Numbered from the stretch's first letter, positions 53,136 to 60,787 are shown. The stretch: 64,000 nucleotides of DNA from Fimbriimonas sp. (GCA_029866005.1 JARXAE010000003.1:124001-188000), one strand, 5' to 3'. Notes: generated by a model from the sequence alone, not told the origin. A program made the numbers and translations.

Positions 53136-53147
53136 ACATGTATTATA
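53134..53147 (-). promoter_or_regulatory. Antitoxin promoter -10 box, leaderless start and palindrome
   Basis: On the minus strand a perfect TATAAT (53147 to 53142) lies 6 nt before the ATG at 53135, so transcription would begin at or beside the start codon. The palindrome ATACATGTAT (53134-53143) covers the space between -10 and start. A weak TTGTAT could be the -35 at 53172-53167 (19-bp spacer). This is a natural place for an autoregulatory operator. Confidence 0.55.
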
Positions 53148-53276
53148 CACTGATTATCATAAAACTATACAACTACTGTTTTTGGTTTGCTTTCAACTGT
53201 CGGAGCGTAAATCTTAGAAAACTCCTCATCCAGCTAACCGATTCCGCAAAAATACCGAGAAAATAGAAGTAGACCG

Positions 53277-54173
53277 ATGAGCGACGCAAACCGAACCCAG
53301 ATGCTGGCCAGCGACCCGAACCGAACGGTGATGGGGAGCGCGCCGACGCTTGACCCGAATAAGACGATCATGGGGTCGGCTCCAACGATCAATGCGACCG
53401 TCACCATCAAGCCGATTCAGTGCCCGGTCTGTAAGACTTTTAACCCTGGTGGCGTGATGTTCTGCGTCGATTGCGGACTCATTTTCGATCGAGCTCTCGA
53501 TGGCGATGCTTTCGGCGCGCCTGCCGTACAGGTTCCGATGCTGGTTGATCAGAACGGCCGCGAGTACCCTCTCCGCCCAGGAACATCTGTCGTCGGCCGT
53601 GAAGCCGACATCTCGCTCATGGACAGCAAGATCAGTCGCCGGCACGGCCAGGTCACCAATACGGACGGAGTTCTCGTCTTCGAAGATCTTGGTTCGACCA
53701 ACGGTTCGAAGGTGAACGGCAATAAGGTTTCGGCGGGTGAAAAGGTTTCGCTGAATGGCGGCGACAAGATTAGCCTCGGCGGCTTCGAAGTCGCGATTCA
53801 GCTTCCAGGCGGACCGGGTGCCGGTGTCACCCAGGCGTTTGGTGGCAACAAGACCGCTGCAATTAGCGTCGCCCCACGCAAGGAAGTCGGCGCAGGAACG
53901 CTCAAATGGAATGATCAGCTGTTTACTCTGAAAGCCGGTGTCAACACGCTCGGCCGGAAGAGCGACAAAGATATCTGCATCCCTGATCCATACGTATCAG
54001 GTTCCCACGCGACCGTCGAGATTGCCGAGGACGGCGTTTATGTCACCGACATCGGCTCGACCAACGGCACGATGATCAACGACAGCAAGCTCAACCCGAA
54101 CATGCGAACCCTTATGGGTGAGGCGGATGTGATACGTATTGGGGCAATTGAGCTGACGGTTAGCTTGGCTTAG
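53277..54173 (+). CDS. Double FHA-domain protein with zinc ribbon and threonine repeats
   Basis: A 298-residue soluble signalling protein. The N-terminal 43 residues repeat a short motif with threonine: NRTQM, DPNRTVMGSAPT, DPNKTIMGSAPT, NATVT. A zinc ribbon follows (Cys49, Cys52, Cys63, Cys66). Two FHA domains come next: about 98-165 (VVGREADISLMDSKISRRHGQV, LGSTNGSKVNG) and 205-295 (TLGRKSDKDICIPDPYVSGSHATV, IGSTNGTMIND). FHA domains bind phosphothreonine, so the N-terminal repeats may be kinase targets bound by its own FHA domains. A PP2C phosphatase gene follows 19 nt later; no kinase is present. Confidence 0.88.
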   Translation: MSDANRTQMLASDPNRTVMGSAPTLDPNKTIMGSAPTINATVTIKPIQCPVCKTFNPGGVMFCVDCGLIFDRALDGDAFGAPAVQVPMLVDQNGREYPLRPGTSVVGREADISLMDSKISRRHGQVTNTDGVLVFEDLGSTNGSKVNGNKVSAGEKVSLNGGDKISLGGFEVAIQLPGGPGAGVTQAFGGNKTAAISVAPRKEVGAGTLKWNDQLFTLKAGVNTLGRKSDKDICIPDPYVSGSHATVEIAEDGVYVTDIGSTNGTMINDSKLNPNMRTLMGEADVIRIGAIELTVSLA

Positions 54174-54192
54174 GTACTCTCGCACAACTCCC

Positions 54193-55017
54193 ATGGACGA
54201 GATAACCGCCGAATACGCCGTCGCCGATCTTCTGCCACCGGCAGAGTTGAAGGTGCTTGCCCATGTGAAAATTGGCGCTAAAACCGACCTCGGTCGGGTT
54301 CGGGAAAACAACGAAGATAAGTTTGAGTTCTACATTCCCGACGACGAACTCGTTCTCGCGAGCAGGGGACAGATTTTCGTCGTCTGTGACGGAATGGGTG
54401 GCCACGCCGCCGGACAGATCGCCAGCGAGCTCGCCTGCAAAACGTTTATTGACGTCTATCTCAGCCACCCTGGCTCGGATCCAAAGGAAGCACTCGGAAC
54501 CGCCATCCATGCGGCGAACCGATGGGTTTTCCTCACCTCGCGAGCAAACACCGCGCGCCGCGATATGGGAACAACGCTCTCCGCGTTGGTTCTTTTGCAG
54601 GAGAAGGCGTACATCGTTCAGGTCGGTGACTCGAGGGTGTATCGTCTCCGAGACGGAGAGTTGACGCAGATCACGGAAGATCATACTTTTGTGAACGAGC
54701 TGGTGAGGCTCGGAACGATCTCACCCGAGGACGCGATCAACCATCCCAAGAAGAACGTGATCACCCGCGCAGTTGGCGTGGAAGAAAACGTTATTCCCGA
54801 CTTCTTTGAGTTCGATATCGTCGAAGGTGATGTCTACTTCCTCTGTTCTGACGGAGTGATGAATCACGTGGATGACGCTGGAATCCACTCCATCTTGAGC
54901 ACAAATGGCCCCGCTTCGGCAGCTTGGAAGATGGTCGGCCAGGCCCTTCTCGGTGGCGGAAGTGATAACACCACCGCCATGGTTCTACACGTTGAGCGTC
55001 TAGAAGTTCGGGACTAA
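54193..55017 (+). CDS. PP2C-type serine/threonine phosphatase
   Basis: A 274-residue cytoplasmic phosphatase of the PPM/PP2C family. All motifs are present: TDLGRVRENNEDKF, VCDGMGGHAAGQ, VGDSRVYRLRDG, LCSDGVMNHV and GGSDNTTAMV. Dephosphorylation of the adjacent FHA protein at Thr residues is a reasonable inference from the pairing. It has no membrane segment. The gene may be in one transcript with the FHA gene. Confidence 0.92.
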   Translation: MDEITAEYAVADLLPPAELKVLAHVKIGAKTDLGRVRENNEDKFEFYIPDDELVLASRGQIFVVCDGMGGHAAGQIASELACKTFIDVYLSHPGSDPKEALGTAIHAANRWVFLTSRANTARRDMGTTLSALVLLQEKAYIVQVGDSRVYRLRDGELTQITEDHTFVNELVRLGTISPEDAINHPKKNVITRAVGVEENVIPDFFEFDIVEGDVYFLCSDGVMNHVDDAGIHSILSTNGPASAAWKMVGQALLGGGSDNTTAMVLHVERLEVRD

Positions 55018-55067
55018 CACTCCAAATTAGCGGCAACGCTTTAGGCACCTAATCGTGACAAATTTTC

Positions 55068-55136
55068 TTACATGATAGTGTAACACTCATATTATCTGTA
55101 GGCGTATATATCAAATGGAGGCGCCAAGAAAGGCGC
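55068..55136 (+). promoter_or_regulatory. hsp20 promoter and 5' UTR hairpin
   Basis: TTACAT (55068-55073) and TATTAT (55090-55095) with a 16-bp spacer form a plausible promoter. The leader then contains GCGCC-AAGAAA-GGCGC (55121-55136), a 5-bp hairpin just before the ribosome site. A thermometer-like role is possible, but the Shine-Dalgarno GGAG is not paired in this fold. Confidence 0.35.
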
Positions 55137-55150
55137 TAACTGGAGAAACA

Positions 55151-55585
55151 ATGCACAACATCATCGCTTTTAACCCACTGGAAGACGTTCGCCGATTCGA
55201 GGAGTCGTTCAATCGCCTCTTCTCTGCCCCAGCTCCGGCGCCGACCTCGAATAACATTCCGATTGACGTAACCGAGCAGGACGGTAAGGTGATGATCCGC
55301 GCCGCCGTTCCCGGCATCGCACCCGAAGAACTCGAGGTGACGGTCGAGAAGAATGTCTTGACGATCAAGGGTGAGCACCGCCACGACGAGCTTTCTGAAG
55401 ATGGCAAGGTCTTCCGACGCGAAAACATCTATGGAGTCTTCCAAAGATCCATCCGCTTGGCTGAAAACCTGAATACGGACGGCATCGCAGCGACCTTCCG
55501 ACATGGAATGGTCACCGTCACGATTCCGAGGAAGGAAGAAGAGAAGCCAAAGGCTCTTCGGATTCCCGTCACGACCGAGGGTTAA
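55151..55585 (+). CDS. Small heat shock protein, Hsp20 family
   Basis: A 144-residue chaperone that holds unfolded proteins. ATG 55151 is chosen for its GGAG at -6; an upstream ATG at 55115 gives an unlikely extension. The alpha-crystallin domain is at about 40-132 (IPIDVTEQDGKVMIRAAVPGIAPEELEVTVEKNVLTIKGEH, FRRENIYGVFQRSIRL, GMVTVTIP), followed by the C-terminal I-P-V type tail RIPVTTEG. A terminator-like hairpin ends the gene. Confidence 0.93.
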   Translation: MHNIIAFNPLEDVRRFEESFNRLFSAPAPAPTSNNIPIDVTEQDGKVMIRAAVPGIAPEELEVTVEKNVLTIKGEHRHDELSEDGKVFRRENIYGVFQRSIRLAENLNTDGIAATFRHGMVTVTIPRKEEEKPKALRIPVTTEG

Positions 55586-55596
55586 GCCACCTACGC

Positions 55597-55626
55597 GTGC
55601 TCCAGAACATCTCAGCTCTGGAGCAC
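55597..55626 (+). terminator. Likely terminator of hsp20
   Basis: A 10-bp perfect stem GTGCTCCAGA (55597-55606) / TCTGGAGCAC (55617-55626) with a 10-nt loop, then GTCGTTTT. The U-tract is short and offset, so efficiency is uncertain. Confidence 0.6.
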
Positions 55627-55737
55627 GTCGTTTTACCGACACACCAAGTCTGTCCACAAAAACCTGACAAAGCCCCTCAAGTTTTCTCATTGAGCCCCGA
55701 TACAAATACCAGGACTCGGAAAGAGGAGACTTGAAAC

Positions 55738-56787
55738 ATGTCGGTTACGGAATTTGAATGCGCCATCGCCAAATCACAGATTGGTAGATACATCAACGGG
55801 GAGAAGCTTGGACAGGCGGTTGTGGACCAGCTTGAGTCGCACATTGCGGCTTGTCCACGCTGCAAGCTTGTCCTTGAAGAGAAGCGAAACAGTTTGATGT
55901 CGACCATCGAAGCCGATCGGCAAGAGCGAATTCGAACCACCGTCGAATCGATCCCAATGAAAACTTCCCCTTCGCAAATGACTCCGGGTAACACGGCACC
56001 CCAGCTAGATTCCCCACGCCCGGAGACGTTTGGTGCGTTGGCTCGCAAGTTTGCCGAGCCAGTTGAAGGCGATCCCAAATCAGAGCTTCGAAAACAGCTT
56101 GAGGCTTTGGCGAGTATGCGCACGGGACACATCGAAATCCCAGTTGTTGCTCCAGCTTTCGCTCATCAGGAGCAAACCGAAACGGTGAAGCTTACGGTTG
56201 TTGAAGAAGAGCCGATTGGCAAGAAGAACTTGCTTGAGGCGTTTGCTTTATTCAAGCGCACCAACGAGTCGGAGGCTGAAAATGCGCCCGCCAATCCGAC
56301 TCCAGATGCGACGATGAAGAAGCCAATTGCCTACATGGCAGGACTGACCACCGTCGTGATCGCAATGTCCCTGATCGCAAAGAACCCGACCGCAATGTTT
56401 GGCCCCAAGGCGAACGACACCCGTGTCGTTGTCGCCCCGACAAAGGTCACTCCGAGATCGGAAGCAGCGCAAAAATTTGCAACAATTCGAGAGAAGAGCA
56501 AACAGAAGCAGGCGGAAAAACTTGCGGCGCTCAAGAAGAAATCGGCTGCGCAGATTGCTGCTAAGAAGGCGCCTAAGAAGTCCATCGCGGTTAAAGCAAC
56601 TTCACCATCGGCGGTCAAAAAGACTCCGAGGGCCGCCAAACGTAAACCTGCCCCGCCAACCAATATTGCTCGAGTGACTACGAAGCGCAACACTAGCGCT
56701 CAGCGGTTTAGCTCGAAGGCAAAGAAGACCCGTACGAAAGCGACAACTCCAAAGAATGGAACAGTCAAGATTTACGCTCCCAACTGA
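55738..56787 (+). CDS. Anti-sigma-like zinc-finger membrane protein with polycationic tail
   Basis: A 349-residue single-pass protein. The N-terminus has an HC2-type zinc finger: Cys8, then HIAACPRC (His35, Cys39, Cys42), as in anti-sigma factors. Residues 195-214 (KPIAYMAGLTTVVIAMSLIA) form the one membrane helix. The last 120 residues are rich in Lys, Ala and Pro, histone H1-like (KKSAAQIAAKKAPKKS, KKTPRAAKRKPAPP), and would lie in the periplasm. The tail could bind LPS, peptidoglycan or a periplasmic partner. The next gene, 8 nt away, encodes a secreted STN-domain protein. No sigma factor is adjacent. Confidence 0.7.
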   Translation: MSVTEFECAIAKSQIGRYINGEKLGQAVVDQLESHIAACPRCKLVLEEKRNSLMSTIEADRQERIRTTVESIPMKTSPSQMTPGNTAPQLDSPRPETFGALARKFAEPVEGDPKSELRKQLEALASMRTGHIEIPVVAPAFAHQEQTETVKLTVVEEEPIGKKNLLEAFALFKRTNESEAENAPANPTPDATMKKPIAYMAGLTTVVIAMSLIAKNPTAMFGPKANDTRVVVAPTKVTPRSEAAQKFATIREKSKQKQAEKLAALKKKSAAQIAAKKAPKKSIAVKATSPSAVKKTPRAAKRKPAPPTNIARVTTKRNTSAQRFSSKAKKTRTKATTPKNGTVKIYAPN

Positions 56788-56795
56788 GGAAAACC

Positions 56796-57395
56796 ATGAA
56801 GAAGCTGCTGATTACTACACTCATCGCTACCCTCTCTGTCGTGGGTCTCGCCCAAAGCATGACCGTGCGAGTGAAGGCAAAAGGAGATGACCTTCGAGTC
56901 GTCCTGGCCTTGATCTTTGAGCAGACGGGTCAACAGTATGTTGTCCAGACATCCGCTAGGCAAGGACTGTATCTCAGCCTGGATGGCGTGACTCTTGAAT
57001 ACGCAATGGAAGCGATCGCTGAAGTTGCTGATCTTGAGTTTGAGAAGAAGGCAGGTGTTTGGTACGTGCGGACCAAGAAGCCGGTAGTTCACACTCAGGC
57101 TCAGGGTTTTGCGACCACACCAGTTACGACCATCGCCAAGCCAAAAATTGATCCTTTGATCCTTGAAAAGAAGGTATCGACCAAACTTACCAAGACCTCG
57201 ATCAAAGATGTTTTTGCGGCATTTGCCAAGCAAACGGGAACCACGATCACGCTTGATAAGAATGTTCCTTTGTATAAGATTGATGCCTTTATGTATGACA
57301 CATCTCTCAAGTTCGCCCTCGAGCGAATCTGTAAGGCTGCGGGCCTGAAATACGAATTACTCCCTGGCAAAACGGTACGCATCAGCAAAGCCTGA
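56796..57395 (+). CDS. Secreted protein with two STN (secretin/TonB short) domains
   Basis: A 199-residue exported protein. The signal peptide (1-20) is followed by STN-like units: MTVRVKAKGDDLRVVLALIFEQTGQQYVVQTSARQGLYLSLDGVTLEYAMEAIAEVADLEFEKKAGVWYV (22-91) and KLTKTSIKDVFAAFAKQTGTTITLDKNVPLYKIDAFMYDTSLKFALERICKAAGLKYELLPGKTVRI. In secretins this domain docks the channel, and in TonB receptors it contacts FecR-type regulators. There is no secretin barrel here, so a signalling link to the upstream zinc-finger protein is possible. Confidence 0.8.
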   Translation: MKKLLITTLIATLSVVGLAQSMTVRVKAKGDDLRVVLALIFEQTGQQYVVQTSARQGLYLSLDGVTLEYAMEAIAEVADLEFEKKAGVWYVRTKKPVVHTQAQGFATTPVTTIAKPKIDPLILEKKVSTKLTKTSIKDVFAAFAKQTGTTITLDKNVPLYKIDAFMYDTSLKFALERICKAAGLKYELLPGKTVRISKA

Positions 57396-57422
57396 GTCGC
57401 ATAGCACGAGCAGCTCCTCATT

Positions 57423-57463
57423 GTCCGGCCACGCCATTAACCCCGGCGGCCGGACTTTTTTTT
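57423..57463 (+). terminator. Rho-independent terminator of the STN gene
   Basis: GTCCGGCC (57423-57430) pairs with GGCCGGAC (57448-57455), and eight T residues follow (57456-57463). It lies 28 nt after the STN gene and touches the rny stop codon on the other strand. Confidence 0.9.
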
Positions 57464-58631
57464 ATAGCTTTATCGTTTCCGAGTGGCGACTCTCTCGGAT
57501 GGTGATGATCGTGATCTGTCCCCGATGATCAGAGCTAGCTTTCAGCCTTTCTCCGACCCGTTGAACGATCTCCTGAAGGCTTTGATCGCTGGTTTCCTCG
57601 GGCTTCAATATGATTCTTAGCTCTCGACCAGCTTGGATTGCAAAGCTCTTCTCGACTCCTGGTTCATTGTTAGCGATTGCTTCAAGGCTCTGAAGGCGTT
57701 CGATGTAATTGTCGTGAGCCTCTCTTCTTGCCCCGGGGCGAGATGCGCTGAGAATGTCGGCAATGATGACGACTCGGGCTTCGGGGCTGGATGGCTCGAT
57801 GTCATGGTGGTGTGCCCCGACGGCGTTCAGGACGAGCTCTGGCTCCCCGTGGATCTTAAGAAACTCCATACCTGTCAGGGCGTGCGGACCATCTGCGTCG
57901 ACTGCCTTGCCGATGTCGTGGAGCAAGGCGGCCCGCTTGGTCACCTCTGCGTCGAGGTTGAGTTCTTCTGCGATTTGAGTAGCGAGAATAGCAGTCTCGA
58001 TACTGTGATCAAGGACATTCTGGGCGAAACTCGTCCGGTACTTGAGCTTGCCGAGCTTTTGGGAGATTGGCTTAGGGAGCGTGAGATTGAGCCGTTTCGC
58101 TGCGTTTTCGCCAGCTTGCTGAATCGAGTTTTCGACTTGTTTGGTAGCGACGTGATAGGTCTCTTCAATTTTTGAAGGCTGGATTTTTCCATCCTTGACG
58201 AGGGCTTTGAGAGTTTGGCACGCAACCTCTCTGCGGTACGGGTCAAAGCAACTCAGCGTGACGGTGTTCTCCGCGTCATCGATGATGAGCTCAACCCCGG
58301 TGACTTGCTCGAACGACTTAAGATTGCGCCCTTCGCGTCCGATGATTCGCCCCTTCACGTCGGGTGATTCGAGGACGATCGTCGTGGTCGATGACTCGAT
58401 GGCAACGCGCATCGCGCTAGATTCCATCGCAATCAGTAGGCGGTCTCGAATCTCGACGTCTTCGTCAAGCCAAACCTTCTGACTTGGAGTTTGTGTTGGG
58501 AGTGTTTCTGGTATCCGGACTTCACGAACAACCTCAATCTCTTTGACCTCCGTGACGACCTTGGGTTTCTGGCCAAGAAGGTACGCCAGCACTCCGCAGA
58601 GCACAGCAAGGAAGGCTACGAGATAGATCAT
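57462..58631 (-). CDS. rny: Ribonuclease Y with a short coiled coil
   Basis: A membrane-anchored endoribonuclease that starts mRNA decay. An N-terminal helix (IYLVAFLAVLCGVLAYLLG, 2-20) is followed by only about 35-65 residues of linker before the KH domain (GRIIGREGRNLKSFEQVTG, 94-112). The HD domain has LLHDIGKAVD (His238-Asp239) and AHHHDIEP. B. subtilis RNase Y has about 520 residues with a long coiled coil; here 389 residues suggest that most of the coil is gone. recX overlaps its start by 4 nt. Confidence 0.92.
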   Translation of the reverse strand: MIYLVAFLAVLCGVLAYLLGQKPKVVTEVKEIEVVREVRIPETLPTQTPSQKVWLDEDVEIRDRLLIAMESSAMRVAIESSTTTIVLESPDVKGRIIGREGRNLKSFEQVTGVELIIDDAENTVTLSCFDPYRREVACQTLKALVKDGKIQPSKIEETYHVATKQVENSIQQAGENAAKRLNLTLPKPISQKLGKLKYRTSFAQNVLDHSIETAILATQIAEELNLDAEVTKRAALLHDIGKAVDADGPHALTGMEFLKIHGEPELVLNAVGAHHHDIEPSSPEARVVIIADILSASRPGARREAHDNYIERLQSLEAIANNEPGVEKSFAIQAGRELRIILKPEETSDQSLQEIVQRVGERLKASSDHRGQITIITIRESRHSETIKL

Positions 58632-59077
58632 TCCGATTCAGCCCACGGAAGGTTTTCGAGGACTGACTCAATTGTGGACTCGTCGAAGCCGCGGGAGTAG
58701 AGAAATCGTCCGATTTTGGCAGGAGATGTCACTGCTTTGTAGTGTTCGCGCACCAACTCCGTTGCTCGCACCGTTTCGGGTGCAAAAGCAGATTCGATGA
58801 TCTGGCCAATGCTTTCTGACGAGATTCCGCACTTTAGCATCTCCTCTCGTAATCGAGAGTCACCAACACTTCGCTTAGCACTATATCGAACACTGAGAGA
58901 ATCGATCACTCGTTGTTCGCTGACTAGGCCTGTCGATTCCAGCCGAGTCAAGACCGACTCAATTGCAGCAGAGTCGTGTTTCTGAACGAGTCGCGCCCTC
59001 AACTCAGAAGCTGAGTGCGTACGTTGCGCCAGATACCTGAGCGCATCCTCCATGGTGAATTGCTCTGCACTCTTCAT
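58628..59077 (-). CDS. recX: RecX-family protein, copy 2
   Basis: A 149-residue three-helix-repeat protein that modulates RecA. ATG 59077 is used; a GTG at 59113 lies inside a hairpin. The units EDALRYLAQRTHSASELRARLVQKHDSAAIESVLTRLESTGLVSEQRVIDSLSVRYSAKRSVGDSRLREEMLKCGI and ESAFAPETVRATELVREHYK are the RecX repeats. The stop overlaps rny by 4 nt. It is the second recX-like gene in the row recA-recX-recX-rny. Confidence 0.82.
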   Translation of the reverse strand: MKSAEQFTMEDALRYLAQRTHSASELRARLVQKHDSAAIESVLTRLESTGLVSEQRVIDSLSVRYSAKRSVGDSRLREEMLKCGISSESIGQIIESAFAPETVRATELVREHYKAVTSPAKIGRFLYSRGFDESTIESVLENLPWAESE

Positions 59078-59092
59078 AGCAAGTATCGAACG

Positions 59093-59114
59093 AGTGCTCA
59101 ACCTTTTGAGCACT
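59093..59114. repeat. Intercistronic hairpin between the two recX genes
   Basis: AGTGCTCAA (59093-59101) and TTGAGCACT (59106-59114) form a perfect 9-bp stem with a CCTT loop (AAGG on the minus strand). It lies between the recX copy 1 stop (59120) and the recX copy 2 ATG (59077). No U-tract follows, so it probably affects mRNA stability or processing. Confidence 0.55.
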
Positions 59115-59119
59115 CAGTT

Positions 59120-59533
59120 TCAATCCATACGTTCGACAAGAGCCTTGGCAACGACCTCATCAACTCCTCGAAAGCTGAGGAACCGGAAGACTTTTTCAGG
59201 ATCTTTCTCACCTGGCAAGTTTAGACGAATCAGCTCCTTTGTCTGTTCAACCGCCGCTGCGAGATCAGATTCAAGCAAAAGGTCGATTGAGCTTGCGTCA
59301 ATGCCACGTTTTCGCAGCCTTGCTTTCAGTTCCTCGTAACCGATAGCGCGCCTCGGCGTTGTCCCCTGGCCACTTGAAATCATCCCGGTCTCACGAAGCA
59401 GTTGGATCACCGGCTCGTACGAAGTATCTGGGTGGCGTGAGGCGAGTAAACCAAGCATCTCTACCTCCGAATATTCCCTTCTTCCAAGCAGTTTTGCAGC
59501 GTCAATCAGGGCTAGTCTGGCGGCATCAGTCAT
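59120..59533 (-). CDS. recX: RecX-family protein, copy 1
   Basis: A 137-residue RecX-like protein starting at ATG 59533, 4 nt after the recA stop. MTDAARLALIDAAKLLGRREYSEVEMLGLLASRHPDTSYEPVIQLLRETGMISS, RRAIGYEELKARLRKRGIDASSIDLLLES and AVEQTKELIRLNLPGE are the three helical repeats. It differs clearly from the next copy, so the duplication is old. Close coupling to recA fits a regulator of RecA filaments. Confidence 0.8.
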   Translation of the reverse strand: MTDAARLALIDAAKLLGRREYSEVEMLGLLASRHPDTSYEPVIQLLRETGMISSGQGTTPRRAIGYEELKARLRKRGIDASSIDLLLESDLAAAVEQTKELIRLNLPGEKDPEKVFRFLSFRGVDEVVAKALVERMD

Positions 59534-59537
59534 GTGT

Positions 59538-60638
59538 TTAGGATTCGAGATCGTACTCGGGCTCCTTTTCCTCATCTTCTATAACGGCGGTGTACCGTAA
59601 AGCGGCGCGCTCAAGGGCAAATGCGTCTCGAATCTTCTTATCGATTTCGTTGAAGATCGCTTCGTTTTGCTCGAGGAAGGTTCTCGCGTTGTCTCGACCC
59701 TGGCCAAGGCGTTGCTCGCCGTAGTTGTAAAACGTTCCGCTTCGGTTGATAATGTTTCGGATGACGCCAATGTCAAGGACGTCGCCGGCTCGCGAGATTC
59801 CTTTGCCAAAGATCATGTCGAACTCGGCTGTCTTGAAAGGCGGAGCAACCTTGTTCTTCACGACTTTGACTTTTGTTCGTGCGCCAATCTGCTCTGTTCC
59901 GACCTTGATCGCATCTCCCTTACGCACTTCAAGTCGGACAGAAGCCCAGAATTTGAGGGCACGTCCTCCAGGTGTGGTTTCGGGGTTGCCGTACATCACA
60001 CCGATCTTTTCTCGAATCTGGTTGATGAAGATGGCAGCAGTTTTAGACTTATTGAGGGATCCGCCAAGCTTTCTGAGGGCTTGAGACATCATTCGAGCCT
60101 GCAGCCCCACGTGTGAATCGCCCATTTCGCCCTCGATTTCTGCACGAGGAACGAGAGCGGCAACCGAGTCAATCACAACCAAACCAACCGCACCTGACTT
60201 GATGATCGTATCGGCGATCTCAAGCGCCTCTTCTCCGCTCGAAGGCTGCGAGATATAGAGCTTGTCAATATCAACTCCCAACGTTTGAGCGTATTCCGTG
60301 TCCAGAGCGTGCTCCGCGTCGATGTAGAGGCAAAGCTCACCTTTGCGCTGAGCTTCGGCGACTATATGCAAGGCGAGGGTTGTCTTTCCACCGGACTCAG
60401 GTCCGTAGATCTCCGTGATTCGACCGGACGGGATTCCACCAATCCCGAGTGCCATATCCAGATTCAGCGAGCCAGTTGAGATGGCGTCAATAGCGTCTCT
60501 CTGGTCTTGACCCATCTGCATGACTGAGCCTTTGCCAAAGTTCTTCTCGACTTGGCTGAGTGCCATTTGCAGTGCTCTTGCCTTGTCGTCTAACGCCACA
60601 TCGGCGATTTTTTCTGTGGTTGCAGATGCTTTTCTCAC
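59538..60638 (-). CDS. recA: RecA recombinase
   Basis: Strand-exchange ATPase that also triggers the SOS response. I take GTG 60638, with AAGGGG just before it, giving 366 residues; the frame can be extended to 60683, but that part includes the promoter. Walker A is [10 protein letters not shown], and [38 protein letters not shown] is the conserved core. Loop 2 and the final [14 protein letters not shown] region are typical. It heads the row recA-recX-recX-rny. Confidence 0.97.
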   Translation of the reverse strand: MRKASATTEKIADVALDDKARALQMALSQVEKNFGKGSVMQMGQDQRDAIDAISTGSLNLDMALGIGGIPSGRITEIYGPESGGKTTLALHIVAEAQRKGELCLYIDAEHALDTEYAQTLGVDIDKLYISQPSSGEEALEIADTIIKSGAVGLVVIDSVAALVPRAEIEGEMGDSHVGLQARMMSQALRKLGGSLNKSKTAAIFINQIREKIGVMYGNPETTPGGRALKFWASVRLEVRKGDAIKVGTEQIGARTKVKVVKNKVAPPFKTAEFDMIFGKGISRAGDVLDIGVIRNIINRSGTFYNYGEQRLGQGRDNARTFLEQNEAIFNEIDKKIRDAFALERAALRYTAVIEDEEKEPEYDLES

Positions 60639-60674
60639 GATTCCCCTTACATGCGCTTGCGTGCTGTGATCAAC

Positions 60675-60696
60675 ATTATACATAGACGAGCGTCTA
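60675..60696 (-). promoter_or_regulatory. recA promoter with a palindromic operator
   Basis: On the minus strand, TATAAT (60680 to 60675) is the -10 box. Two bases upstream lies a perfect inverted repeat TAGACG-AG-CGTCTA (60683-60696), filling the spacer between -10 and -35. This is the place a LexA-type repressor would bind. The sequence fits none of the common SOS boxes (CTGT-N8-ACAG, GAAC-N4-GTTC), so it may be a lineage-specific one. Confidence 0.6.
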
Positions 60697-60787
60697 GTAA
60701 ACCAATAACTTTCGGTTTTTTCTTTTGCCCCGTTGAACTCGTATTGATACCGGGTTTGAACCTCGATGTTAAAAGATTACATCAGGT

